NCBI RefSeq assembly: GCF_900119845.1 | Contig: NZ_FPKU01000001.1 | Span: forward strand, 1,583,528-1,647,527 | DNA from: Devosia enhydra | GTDB taxonomy: Bacteria > Pseudomonadota > Alphaproteobacteria > Rhizobiales > Devosiaceae | Reading direction: 5' to 3' | Length of the DNA: 64,000 bases | Shown: one piece after another, positions 1 to 8,619 of the stretch | Layout of the letters: every line of letters starts with the position of its first letter | Position numbering within the stretch: the stretch's first letter is position 1 | Notes under the pieces: generated by a model | Told to the model about the DNA's origin: nothing | The model's database searches: none | The model's input: the letters and a program-made list of their open reading frames with translations, nothing else | Made by a program: the position numbers and the translations under genes

Positions 1-461
<461 letters not shown>

Positions 462-721
462 GCCGGGCCCTTTCACTCAGAGGCTTGTGGAGGCGGTGGT
501 GCCACCGCAGGGCGCCTCGCGCAAGCGGCGCGAGCCAAAAACCTCTCTTTGCCGGCACGCTTTTGATCGCGACAGCAAGGGCAGGCTCGGCGGCTCATTG
601 GCATGGGGGCCGGACAACCGCGAGGCGACTTTGGTAGCATAACATGCCCGGTGCGGCCTGGGCAGGGCTTGCGGGCCAAGGGCTTATGAGAGAGGCTCAT
701 GAGGGTATTCGGAGGGCGGCT

Positions 722-1141
722 TTGAGCGGCAAGGGCATGCAGACTTTCCTGGGCGTGGCGCATCCGTGGATGTGCGACGTCATGGGCCACATGAGCGCGC
801 GCCATTACATGGCGATGTTCGACGATGCGAGTTTCTACCTGCTCGGCATCATCGCCAATCTCGAGATCAGGCCGGGCGCGCCGACCGGCTGGGCCGATGT
901 GCGCTACGAGATCGATTATCGCGCCGAGGTGCAGCCTGGCACGCTGATCGCCATCACCTCGCGCATCGAGCGCATCGGCCGCTCGTCGGTGACCATCGTG
1001 CACAACATGGATGGTGCGCTCGACAGGCTGCCGCGGGCTCAGGCCATGGCGGTGACGGTGCATTTCGACATGACCAAGCGCGAGGCCGCGCCGCTGCCGC
1101 CCGACATCCGCCAGCGTGCCGAAGCGCTGATGCAGCGCTGA
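722..1141 (+). CDS. Hotdog-fold acyl-CoA thioesterase (4HBT family)
   Basis: Small single-domain hotdog protein of about 139 residues that probably hydrolyses acyl-CoA or aryl-CoA thioesters in the cytoplasm. The N-terminal motif VMGHMSARHYMAMFDDA matches the 4HBT active-site helix region (D/N-x-x-GH-x-N-x2-Y), followed by the beta-sheet segment WADVRYEIDYRAEV. The start is uncertain. A TTG at 722 lies six bases after GGAGG (711-715). ATG at 737 gives the next in-frame start, and the frame is open back to ATG 644. The stop is one base before the TRIC gene, so the two are probably co-transcribed. The substrate cannot be read from the sequence. Confidence 0.8.
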   Translation: MSGKGMQTFLGVAHPWMCDVMGHMSARHYMAMFDDASFYLLGIIANLEIRPGAPTGWADVRYEIDYRAEVQPGTLIAITSRIERIGRSSVTIVHNMDGALDRLPRAQAMAVTVHFDMTKREAAPLPPDIRQRAEALMQR

Positions 1142-1142
1142 C

Positions 1143-1772
1143 ATGGCCTCGCCCACGCTTCTCTGGATCATCTTCCATATCGCGGTGGCCGCGGAGGCGA
1201 TGACGGCGGCGCTCGCTGCCGGGCGGCGGCGGATGGACTGGTTCGGGGTGTGCGTCCTCGCCTGCGTCACGGCGCTGGGCGGCGGCACAATGCGCGACAC
1301 GCTTCTGGGCCATTATCCGCTGACCTGGGTGGCCAACCCCTATCTGCTGCTGATGTGCTGCGGGGCGGCGCTGCTGACCATCGCGCTCGCGCGGTTCATG
1401 GACAAACTGCGCTGGCCGTTCCTGTTGCTCGATGCGCTGGGGCTCGTGGTCTTCACCATCATCGGGTGTAATATCGGGCTCGAAATGGGGCTCTCGCCCA
1501 TCATCGTCATCGTTTCGGGGATGATAACCGGGGTGGTGGGCGGCATCATGCGCGACATATTGTGCAACGACGTTCCGCTGATCTTTTCGGGCGAGCTCTA
1601 TGCCAGCGTCTCGATCGTCACCGGCGTGCTTTATCTTGGCGGGCTGGGCCTGGGGCTGCCGGCCGATCTCGTGATCCTGGGCGCCATCGCCATCGGCTTT
1701 GCGCTGCGCGTGCTCGCGATCGTGCTCAAGCTCGAAATGCCGCGCTTCGTCTACGACAAGGATCTGCGGTGA
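1143..1772 (+). CDS. TRIC/UPF0126 family cation channel-like membrane protein
   Basis: Integral membrane protein of 209 residues with the duplicated three-helix UPF0126 fold found in prokaryotic TRIC-type (trimeric intracellular cation) channels and in E. coli YadS/YicG. The two halves each carry the family signature, GGGTMRDTLLG near residue 45 and GVVGGIMRDILC near residue 130, with hydrophobic helices between them. The gene starts one base after the thioesterase stop and its own stop overlaps the GTG of the next gene, so the three genes look like one transcript. K+ conduction is known for some homologues. The native role in bacteria is unclear. Confidence 0.88.
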   Translation: MASPTLLWIIFHIAVAAEAMTAALAAGRRRMDWFGVCVLACVTALGGGTMRDTLLGHYPLTWVANPYLLLMCCGAALLTIALARFMDKLRWPFLLLDALGLVVFTIIGCNIGLEMGLSPIIVIVSGMITGVVGGIMRDILCNDVPLIFSGELYASVSIVTGVLYLGGLGLGLPADLVILGAIAIGFALRVLAIVLKLEMPRFVYDKDLR

Positions 1773-2146
1773 CCCCGGCACAGCCGCAGCGGCTGGTGCT
1801 ATCGCGCCGCAGGGGCTTTGACCTGCAGGCAATCTCGCAGGCGCTCAACGGGCTGCCAGCGAAGCGCGTGTCGCGGCCGGGGCCGTGGGGCAATCCGTTT
1901 ACGATCGAAGCCGTGATGGCGGAGATGGGGCTGTCCCGCGAGGCGGCTCAGGCGCGGGCAGTCGAGGCGTTCGGGCGCTGGATCGCGGGGCTGCCGACGG
2001 AATTGGCCGCGCATGGGCAGCCGCCCTCTCGCGAAACAATACGGGCGGCGCTTGCCGGGCATAATCTTGCCTGCTGGTGCGCGGCGGGAACGCCCTGCCA
2101 TGCCGATATCCTTATCGCCATCGCCAACTCCGTGGCGCCAGATTGA
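1769..2146 (+). CDS. DUF4326 domain protein
   Basis: Small cytoplasmic protein of 125 residues. The motif RVSRPGPWGNPF near residue 30 and the C-terminal block LACWCAAGTPCHADILI are the two hallmarks of DUF4326, a family of unknown function with a conserved Cys/His cluster, here C-W-C...PCHAD. I chose the GTG at 1769 because it overlaps the stop of the upstream channel gene (GTGA) and immediately precedes the conserved domain. The frame is open upstream but the extra residues look like antisense-type composition. Function unknown. Confidence 0.8.
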   Translation: MTPAQPQRLVLSRRRGFDLQAISQALNGLPAKRVSRPGPWGNPFTIEAVMAEMGLSREAAQARAVEAFGRWIAGLPTELAAHGQPPSRETIRAALAGHNLACWCAAGTPCHADILIAIANSVAPD

Positions 2147-2201
2147 CAGGGGCTCGGGCTGCCCTTAGGCCAGACCCGCCTGTGACCTGAGGAGGGCCCC
2201 C

Positions 2202-3416
2202 GTGAAACAGACCTGGCGTTGGTTTGGACCCCATGACATCGCGTCGGTGGACGACATGCTGCAATCGGGCGTCGAAGGGGTGGTGAGCGCCCTGCACCAC
2301 GTGCCCAATGGCATGGTGTGGAGCCCCGAGGAGATCGCCAGGCGCCAGCAGCAGATCGCCACCCGCAAGGACGGCTCGCCCTCGGGCATCGCCTGGGATG
2401 TGATCGAGAGCCTGCCGGTTTCCGAGGACATCAAGAAGCAAAAGAACAACTGGCGCGATCACATCACCAACTACAAGACCAGCCTCGAGAATGTCGCGGC
2501 GGCCGGGCTCGAGGTGCTGTGCTACAATTTCATGCCGGTGCTGGACTGGACGCGCACCGATCTGCGTTGGCAGGTGGCCCATGGCGGCACCTGCATGCGG
2601 TTCGACATCGTCGATTTCGCACTGTTCGACATCCATATTCTCGAACGGCCGGGCGCGGCCGAGGATTTCTCCGCCGATGTGGTCGAGGAAGCGGCGCGCC
2701 GCTATCGCGACTATGACGAGGCGAAAAAGAAGGCGCTGGCCCGCAACGTCACCATGGGGCTACCCGGTTCGACGGAATCGATGACGCTCGACGATGTGCG
2801 GGCCCATCTTGCCGAATATGGCGAGATCTCGCCCGAGCAATTGCGCCAGCACTTCATAGACTTTCTGTCCGAAGTGGTGCCGGTGGCCGAAAAGCTCGGC
2901 GTGCGCATGTGCTGCCACCCGGACGATCCCCCGTTCGCGCTGCTCGGCCTGCCGCGCGTGATGTCAACGGAAGCCGACTACAGGACGATCCTCGATGCGG
3001 TGGCCAGCCCCTCGAACGGCATGACCCTGTGCTCGGGCTCGCTCGGCGCGCGGCCCGATAACGACCTGCCGGGGATGATGGAGCGGCTGGGCGACAAGGT
3101 GCATTTCCTGCACCTGCGCAACGTCAAGCGCGACAGCGACGTCATCGCCGGCTCGTTCTACGAGGCCGAGCACCTGGGCGGGGACACCGATATGGTGGCG
3201 CTGATCGCCGCGATCCTCAAGGAAGAGGCAAAGCGCAAGGCAGCGGGCCGTGCCGACCACCAGATCCCGATGCGGCCCGACCATGGGCAGGATATTCTCG
3301 ATGACCTCGGGCGCCGCAGCCAGCCGGGCTACCCCACCATCGGGCGCATGAAGGGCCTTGCCGAGCTGCGCGGCGTGATGACGGCGCTGGGCCATCGGCA
3401 GTACGGCGTGGCCTGA
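2202..3416 (+). CDS. uxuA: Mannonate dehydratase
   Basis: UxuA dehydrates D-mannonate to 2-keto-3-deoxy-D-gluconate in the hexuronate (glucuronate) pathway, in the cytoplasm, using a divalent metal. The protein is 404 residues, normal for the family. It opens MKQTWRWFGPHDIASVDDML and contains the typical LEVLCYNFMPVLDWTRTDL and RMCCHPDDPPFALLGLPRV metal-site segments, as well as FLHLRNVKRD. The start is a GTG preceded by a strong GGAGGG. A TTGACA at 2143-2148 in the preceding gene's end could be a -35 element, with only a weak -10. No uxuB or uxaC lies beside it, so the rest of the pathway must be elsewhere. Confidence 0.95.
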   Translation: MKQTWRWFGPHDIASVDDMLQSGVEGVVSALHHVPNGMVWSPEEIARRQQQIATRKDGSPSGIAWDVIESLPVSEDIKKQKNNWRDHITNYKTSLENVAAAGLEVLCYNFMPVLDWTRTDLRWQVAHGGTCMRFDIVDFALFDIHILERPGAAEDFSADVVEEAARRYRDYDEAKKKALARNVTMGLPGSTESMTLDDVRAHLAEYGEISPEQLRQHFIDFLSEVVPVAEKLGVRMCCHPDDPPFALLGLPRVMSTEADYRTILDAVASPSNGMTLCSGSLGARPDNDLPGMMERLGDKVHFLHLRNVKRDSDVIAGSFYEAEHLGGDTDMVALIAAILKEEAKRKAAGRADHQIPMRPDHGQDILDDLGRRSQPGYPTIGRMKGLAELRGVMTALGHRQYGVA

Positions 3417-3633
3417 AGGTCGAGGCCGTGCGGAGCGAGGGCGGCGCAAGCGGCCCTCGCAGTTCGGGCGCTCGCATAACGGAATCCCGGTAGCGCAAGG
3501 CTGCAGGCGAGCGCGTTAGCGGCGGTCATGCGAGCGCGAATGGCGCTCGGTCTGACCGCTTGGCGGACTGCCCAAGGGTCCCTATCCCGCCAGCCCCATT
3601 GCCCCCGTCCGTGTCGACCGGTTAGGCTCGGCC

Positions 3634-5025
3634 ATGTTCCTTTCCGTCTTTGAAATCTTCAAGATCGGCATCGGCCCGTCGAGTTCCCACACCATGGGGC
3701 CGATGACGGCGGCGAACCGCTTTCTCGATGAAATCCGCACCGGCGACTGGCCGCGCCCGCCCGGCGCCACGGTCGCCGCCCTCACGGCCAGCCTTCACGG
3801 ATCACTGGCTTTCACCGGGGTCGGCCATGGCACCGGCCGCGCCATCATCCTCGGGCTCTGCGGGGAAGCCCCCGACAGTGTCGATCCCGACAGGATGGAT
3901 GCGATCATCGCCGAGGTCGAGGCCACGGGCACCGTCACCCCGCCCGGACATCCCGCCTATCGCTTCGCGCCACAGCGGGATCTCGTCTACGACAAGGCCA
4001 ATGCCCTGCCCGGCCACCCCAACGGCATGCGGTTTTCCGCCTTCGATGCCGATGGCGGGCTGCTGCTGCGGCGCGTCTATTATTCCGTCGGCGGCGGGTT
4101 CGTCGTGAGCGAAGCCGAGCTTGCGCGTGGATCGGTCGCCGACCCGGGCCCGGAAATCCCCTACCCCTTCACCAGCGCGGCAGAAATGCTGGAGATGGCG
4201 GCGCGATCGGGCCTCTCCATCGCCCAGATGAAGCGCGCGAACGAACTGACCCGGCGCTCGCCGCGCGACCTCGATGCGGGCCTCGACGCCATCTGGGCAG
4301 CCATGGAAGGCTGCATCGAACGCGGCCTGCGCTCGGAGGGCATCCTGCCTGGCGGGCTCAAGGTGCGCCGCCGCGCCCCCGCCATCCATGCCGGGCTGGC
4401 GGCCGACTGGCAGCGCAATATCCTCAATCCCATGACGGCCAATGACTGGCTCTCGGTCTATGCCATGGCCGTCAACGAGGAGAATGCCGCCGGCGGACGG
4501 GTGGTCACCGCCCCTACCAATGGCGCGGCCGGCGTCATGCCGGCGGTGCTCACCTACATCATGAAGTTCGAGGCGCGCGCCACCCGTCAGACCATCCGCG
4601 ACATGCTGCTCACCGCTGCCGCGATCGGCGGCATCATCAAGCACAATGCCTCGATCTCCGGCGCCGAAGTGGGCTGTCAGGGCGAGGTGGGTTCGGCCGC
4701 CGCCATGGCCGCTGCCGCCGCCTGCGCCGCCATGGGCGGCACTCCGGCCCAGATCGAGAACGCCGCGGAAATCGCGCTCGAGCACCATCTGGGCATGACC
4801 TGCGATCCCGTGCGCGGCCTCGTGCAGATCCCCTGTATCGAGCGCAACGCCTTCGGCGCGGTCAAGGCCGTCACCGCCGCCTCGCTCGCCATGAAGGGCG
4901 ATGGCGTCCACGCCGTGCCGCTCGACGCCTGCATCGAGACCATGCGCCAGACCGGTCGCGACATGAGCGATAAATACAAGGAAACCAGCCTGGGCGGGCT
5001 GGCGGTCAACGTGCCGGACTGCTGA
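3634..5025 (+). CDS. sdaA: L-serine ammonia-lyase (single-chain, iron-sulfur)
   Basis: Catalyses L-serine to pyruvate plus ammonia with an oxygen-labile [4Fe-4S] cluster. The 463-residue protein has the N-terminal beta domain ([19 protein letters not shown]) fused to the C-terminal alpha domain ([19 protein letters not shown]). Three cysteines expected to hold the cluster are visible in [24 protein letters not shown] and [14 protein letters not shown]. Length and order fit single-chain bacterial SdaA/SdaB. The gene stands alone, with about 217 bases on its left that hold a perfect 8-bp hairpin (3435-3460) without a T-run. Confidence 0.95.
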   Translation: MFLSVFEIFKIGIGPSSSHTMGPMTAANRFLDEIRTGDWPRPPGATVAALTASLHGSLAFTGVGHGTGRAIILGLCGEAPDSVDPDRMDAIIAEVEATGTVTPPGHPAYRFAPQRDLVYDKANALPGHPNGMRFSAFDADGGLLLRRVYYSVGGGFVVSEAELARGSVADPGPEIPYPFTSAAEMLEMAARSGLSIAQMKRANELTRRSPRDLDAGLDAIWAAMEGCIERGLRSEGILPGGLKVRRRAPAIHAGLAADWQRNILNPMTANDWLSVYAMAVNEENAAGGRVVTAPTNGAAGVMPAVLTYIMKFEARATRQTIRDMLLTAAAIGGIIKHNASISGAEVGCQGEVGSAAAMAAAAACAAMGGTPAQIENAAEIALEHHLGMTCDPVRGLVQIPCIERNAFGAVKAVTAASLAMKGDGVHAVPLDACIETMRQTGRDMSDKYKETSLGGLAVNVPDC

Positions 5026-5100
5026 TATGGCGCCCTGACGCGCAACAGGGTTCCGGGCTGGAGGGAGCTCTCCCGGGGTTCACTGGACAAGGAAGAGATC

Positions 5101-6084
5101 GTGCACATTCTCATCATCGGGGCGGGCGGCATGGTCGGCCGCAAGCTCACCGAGGCGCTGGTCCGGCAGGGCCATGTGGGGGGCAACGAGATTTCGGCCC
5201 TGACGCTGGCCGACATCGTCGCCCCCACCGCCCCGGCAACCGGCATCGCCACCACGAGGCTCGCCTCCGACATGTCGCTGCCGGGCGAGGCTGAAAAGCT
5301 CGTCGCGTCGCGGCCCGATCTCATCTTCCACCTGGCAGCGATCGTCTCGGGCGAGGCCGAGGCCGATTTCGACAAGGGCTACCGCATCAACATGGATGGC
5401 ACGCGCGCCCTGCTCGAAGCCATAAGGGCGGAGGGCCGCAAGGGGCCCTACAAGCCCAAGCTCGTCTTCACCTCCTCCATCGCGGTCTTTGGCGCACCCT
5501 TCCCGGACGCCATCGGCGATGAGTTCTTCAACACCCCGCTCACCTCGTATGGTACGCAGAAGACCATCTGCGAGCTGCTGATCACCGACTATTCCCGCAA
5601 GGGCTTCGTCGATGGCATCTCGGTGCGCTTCCCCACCATCACCGTGCGTCCGGGCAAGCCCAATGCGGCGGCGTCGGGCTTCTTTTCCAACATCCTGCGC
5701 GAGCCGCTGGTGGGCATCGAGGCGGTGCTGCCCGTCTCGCGCGATGTGCGCCACTGGTTCGCGTCACCGCGCGCCGGCGTCGGGTTCCTGCTCCACGCGG
5801 CCGAGCTCGATCTCACCCGTATGGGCTGGCGCCGCGCCCTCACCCTGCCCGGCCTTTCCGCCACCGTCGGCGAAGAGATCGAAGCCCTGCGCCGCGTGGC
5901 CGGCGACAAGGCGGTGGCATTGATCCGCGAGGAGCACGATCCGAAAATCGTCGCCATGGTCGATGGCTGGCCCAAGAATTTCGATGCCCGCCGCGCCGAA
6001 TCCCTTGGCTTTACGGCTGAAAAGACCTTCGACGAGATCATTCGCGCCCACATCGAAGACGAACTCGGCGGCCGCATCGGCTGA
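5101..6084 (+). CDS. denD: D-erythronate dehydrogenase (extended SDR)
   Basis: Extended short-chain dehydrogenase of 327 residues. The Rossmann motif GAGGMVGRKL lies at residues 7-16. The DenD-type core follows: DLIFHLAAIVSGEAEADFDKG, then FTSSIAVFG and the catalytic SYGTQK (Y-x3-K). VRFPTITVRPGKPNAAASGF is characteristic of this branch. DenD oxidises D-erythronate at C2 in tetronate catabolism. The kinase/isomerase partners of that pathway are not adjacent. The start is a GTG after GGAAGAG. A related NAD-dependent epimerase acting on another sugar acid cannot be excluded. Confidence 0.85.
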   Translation: MHILIIGAGGMVGRKLTEALVRQGHVGGNEISALTLADIVAPTAPATGIATTRLASDMSLPGEAEKLVASRPDLIFHLAAIVSGEAEADFDKGYRINMDGTRALLEAIRAEGRKGPYKPKLVFTSSIAVFGAPFPDAIGDEFFNTPLTSYGTQKTICELLITDYSRKGFVDGISVRFPTITVRPGKPNAAASGFFSNILREPLVGIEAVLPVSRDVRHWFASPRAGVGFLLHAAELDLTRMGWRRALTLPGLSATVGEEIEALRRVAGDKAVALIREEHDPKIVAMVDGWPKNFDARRAESLGFTAEKTFDEIIRAHIEDELGGRIG

Positions 6085-6135
6085 ACGGCCGGCCATCGAC
6101 ACGAGCGGCGAGTGGCGCCGAGCCCGAGACAGGGT

Positions 6136-7152
6136 CTAAGCAGGCCTTGCCGCGGTTACGCTCTGTGGGCCGAGCGCGGCGAGACTGGTAACCCCCATAA
6201 GGCCCATGACATTGCTGAGCTCCCCTTCGAGCAGCTCGAGTGCCCGCACTACGCCCGCCTCGCCGGCACAGGCGAGCGCCGAGGCATAGAGCCGCCCCAC
6301 CGCCACGGCCTGCGCCCCGAGCGCAATGGCCTTGACGATGTCGGCGCCACGCAGGAAGCCGCCATCGACGACGATCGGCAGCCGACCGCCGACCGCCGAC
6401 ACCACCTCGGGCAGGATGTCGATGGTTGCCTGGCACTGGTCGAGCTGCCGCCCGCCATGGTTGGAGATGTAGATCGCCGCGACCCCCGCCTCCACCGCCA
6501 GCGCCGCATCCTCGCCGGTCTGGATGCCCTTGAGCATCACCGGCAGCGGTGCCGCCCGCTCCATGATCGCGGCAACAGTGTCCCACGTCACGCGGGCCTG
6601 ATGCTCCTTGCCGGGTCGGGCATGGGCGGGCGGCTTCCATTTCTGCAGAAGCTGGCGGTCGCGGACGCCGTAATAGGCCGAATCCACCGTCACCGCGATG
6701 CCGTCATAACCGGCCGCCTTGACCGCATCGATGCTGTTGCCCACATCCGCGCTGTCGCCACGGATATAGAGCTGGAAGAATTTCGGCCCCGGTGCAGCCG
6801 CTGCGATCGCCGCGAAGCCGGGCGTGGCGACGCTCGAAACAAAACCCATCGTGCCGAAGGCCTGCGCCGCGCGGATCGCCTGGGCCGAAGCATCCTCGTG
6901 GATGAGGGCCAGCGAGCCGATCGGCGCCAGCATCACGGGGATGCGCAGGGGATGCCCCAGAAATCGCGTGGTCATGTCGATCGAAGAGACATCGCGCAAC
7001 ACGCGGGGTCGCAGCGCCAGACTGTCGAGTCCGAGCCGGTTGCGTCGCACCGTCATCTCGGTACCGGCGCCCCCCGTGATGTGGCCCCAGATTTCAGCCG
7101 GCGCCCGGCGCTCCGCCTCGATCATGATTTCGGGTAGTGATTGCAGGTCCAT
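6136..7152 (-). CDS. FMN-dependent alpha-hydroxy-acid oxidase/dehydrogenase
   Basis: Member of the L-lactate/mandelate/glycolate oxidase family. It oxidises an L-2-hydroxy acid to the 2-oxo acid with FMN. At 338 residues it is slightly short because the membrane loop of L-lactate and mandelate dehydrogenases is reduced, so it is probably soluble. Visible motifs: LAPIGSLALIHEDA, the active-site ISNHGGRQLD (His and Arg) near residue 235, and the phosphate-binding VDGGFLRGADIVKAIALGA. It is transcribed away from the TctC-type gene across a region with repeated GTCATA motifs, which ties it to the ThDP, UbiD and hydroxylase genes. The pairing with a ThDP decarboxylase resembles mandelate dehydrogenase plus benzoylformate decarboxylase, but the substrate is inferred. 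Confidence 0.9.
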   Translation of the reverse strand: MDLQSLPEIMIEAERRAPAEIWGHITGGAGTEMTVRRNRLGLDSLALRPRVLRDVSSIDMTTRFLGHPLRIPVMLAPIGSLALIHEDASAQAIRAAQAFGTMGFVSSVATPGFAAIAAAAPGPKFFQLYIRGDSADVGNSIDAVKAAGYDGIAVTVDSAYYGVRDRQLLQKWKPPAHARPGKEHQARVTWDTVAAIMERAAPLPVMLKGIQTGEDAALAVEAGVAAIYISNHGGRQLDQCQATIDILPEVVSAVGGRLPIVVDGGFLRGADIVKAIALGAQAVAVGRLYASALACAGEAGVVRALELLEGELSNVMGLMGVTSLAALGPQSVTAARPA

Positions 7153-7224
7153 GAACGTCCTCCCTCGCCCGGATTTGTCGGCCGCAGCGCTCCCCGTGCC
7201 TGTCGGCTTCTGAGCCGATACTTG

Positions 7225-7257
7225 ATCATACAGTCATATTGACAGCCAGTCATATAC
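7225..7257. promoter_or_regulatory. Cluster of GTCATA-type operator candidates in front of the hydroxy-acid oxidase
   Basis: The divergent intergenic region holds TCATAC at 7226-7231, GTCATAT at 7233-7239 and GTCATATAC at 7249-7257, about 75-105 bases upstream of the minus-strand oxidase start. The same core occurs at 7351, 14037 and 18222. I infer binding of the GntR/FCD regulator encoded at 13228-13968. Confidence 0.45.
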
Positions 7258-7350
7258 CGCCTCGTGAGTACGGCACACGCTTTTGGCGCCTGAGCGCGCA
7301 CCCGAGCCGCCAAAAACCCCGGAAAACGGCATTGCAGCCGTCGTATCTAT

Positions 7351-7365
7351 GTCATACAATCGTAC
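7351..7365 (+). promoter_or_regulatory. GTCATAC-N4-GTAC operator candidate in front of the TctC-type gene
   Basis: GTCATACAATCGTAC lies 77 bases before the ATG of the solute-binding protein. It matches the sites at 14037 and 18222 in sequence and in the four-base spacing between the two ATAC-like halves. The likely ligand-responsive regulator is the GntR/FCD protein encoded in the same cluster; this is inference. Confidence 0.5.
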
Positions 7366-7427
7366 CAACATCCGGTCACATGGCGCACCGATTGTGCCCG
7401 TTGCGGATGGTTCAAGGAGGAGTTCAC

Positions 7428-8474
7428 ATGGCTTTTGAAATGAAGGGCTGGCTCAAGGCCGCCGCGATGGTCGGGCTTGCCGGTGCCGCCTTTGCGCCGC
7501 ACGCTGCCGTGGCGCAGAGCCCCGAGGAATTCTTTGCGGGTCAGCTCGTTACCATCCTGATCGGCCATCCGCCGGGCGGGTCGTTCGATGCCTATGCCCA
7601 GCTGGCCGCCCAGCATTACGGCAAGTACATCCCCGGCAACCCCACGGTCGTGGTGCAGTCCATGCCCGGCGGTGGTGGTAACGTTGCAGCCGCCTATTTT
7701 GCCAACCGCGCCCCGCGCGATGGCACGATGATCGCGCTCCTGCCGGAATCGCTCGCCACCCTTCAGCTGCTCGACCCGGAAGTCAGCCGCTGGGACATGA
7801 ACGAGATGCGCTACATCGGCTCGTTCGCAGACGTGACCTCCGTGATGGCCGCGCGCGCCGAAGCTCCGGCCAAGACGCTCGACGAGATGAAGGCGACCGT
7901 CTCGAACGTCTCCTGCTCGGGCCGCACCACCACCTCCGCCCAGGCCGGCGCGATCTTCGCTCACTTCACCGGCGCCCAGTACAACATGGTGTGCGGCTAT
8001 GACAGCGCCACCGCCTCGGTGCTGGCCGTGTTCCGTGGCGAAGCCGACATGACCACCACCGTCTGGACCTCGTGGAACTCCAACTACAAAGCCGAACTCG
8101 ATTCGGGCGCCGTCGTGCCGATCCTGCAGTTCGGCCTCGAGCGCCTGCCGGACCTGCCCGATGTGCCCACCGCCATCGAGCTGGTCGAAGACCAGGCCCA
8201 GAAGGACGCCCTGGCCTTCTTTGCCGCCGGTGGCGATCTCGGCCGTGCCCTGCTCGCGCCTCCGGGCATCCCGGATGACCGCTTCGAGGCCCTTGCCACC
8301 GCCTTCGACGAACTGGTCAAGGACGAGCAGCTGCTCGCCGACGCCCAGACCCGCGGCCTGCCGATCGCGCCCAAGAATGCCGCGCAGATGGCCGATGTGC
8401 TGAGCAAGATCCTCGGCGCCTCGCCCGACGTGGTGGCGCTGCTCAACGAAGCCCGCGAAGCCGGCTTCGAATAA
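7428..8474 (+). CDS. Tripartite tricarboxylate transporter (TctC/Bug) family substrate-binding protein
   Basis: Periplasmic binding protein of 348 residues with an N-terminal signal peptide (residues 1-29, ending AAVAQS). The mature part begins PEEFFAGQLVTILIGHPPGG and has the Bug-family motif GNPTVVVQSMPGGGGNVAA. These proteins usually deliver a small carboxylic acid to a TctA/TctB membrane pair, and neither partner is visible in the window. The ATG at 7428 is preceded by AAGGAGGA and followed directly by a signal peptide; the frame is open further upstream but without these features. A rho-independent terminator follows the gene, so the ThDP gene downstream may be read at a lower level. Confidence 0.92.
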   Translation: MAFEMKGWLKAAAMVGLAGAAFAPHAAVAQSPEEFFAGQLVTILIGHPPGGSFDAYAQLAAQHYGKYIPGNPTVVVQSMPGGGGNVAAAYFANRAPRDGTMIALLPESLATLQLLDPEVSRWDMNEMRYIGSFADVTSVMAARAEAPAKTLDEMKATVSNVSCSGRTTTSAQAGAIFAHFTGAQYNMVCGYDSATASVLAVFRGEADMTTTVWTSWNSNYKAELDSGAVVPILQFGLERLPDLPDVPTAIELVEDQAQKDALAFFAAGGDLGRALLAPPGIPDDRFEALATAFDELVKDEQLLADAQTRGLPIAPKNAAQMADVLSKILGASPDVVALLNEAREAGFE

Positions 8475-8484
8475 CATCCGGATG

Positions 8485-8516
8485 GGCCGCCTCGCTCGCG
8501 GGGCGGCCTTTCCTCT
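8485..8516 (+). terminator. Rho-independent terminator after the TctC-type gene
   Basis: GGCCGCC (8485-8491) pairs perfectly with GGCGGCC (8502-8508) across a 10-base loop and is followed by TTTCCTCTT. It lies 11 bases after the binding-protein stop. It may act as a partial terminator that keeps the binding protein more abundant than the downstream enzymes. Confidence 0.7.
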
Positions 8517-8619
8517 TGATGCCGGGTCCTGCCGCTCGCGGCGGGGCCTGCGATACGCCGTTGCGGCCTCGGAGGGAGGGTGCGCGGCTGGCTGATCCAT
8601 CCATCGAGAGAGCGCAGCG

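Noticed and set aside
2143-2171. Sigma-70 promoter for uxuA (TTGACA with TTAGGC)
   Set aside because: The -35 is perfect but the -10 is poor and the -35 overlaps the upstream stop codon, so I did not list it as a feature.
3435-3460. Hairpin after uxuA considered as a terminator
   Set aside because: The 8-bp stem GCGAGGGC/GCCCTCGC is perfect, but no T-run follows, so termination is not supported.
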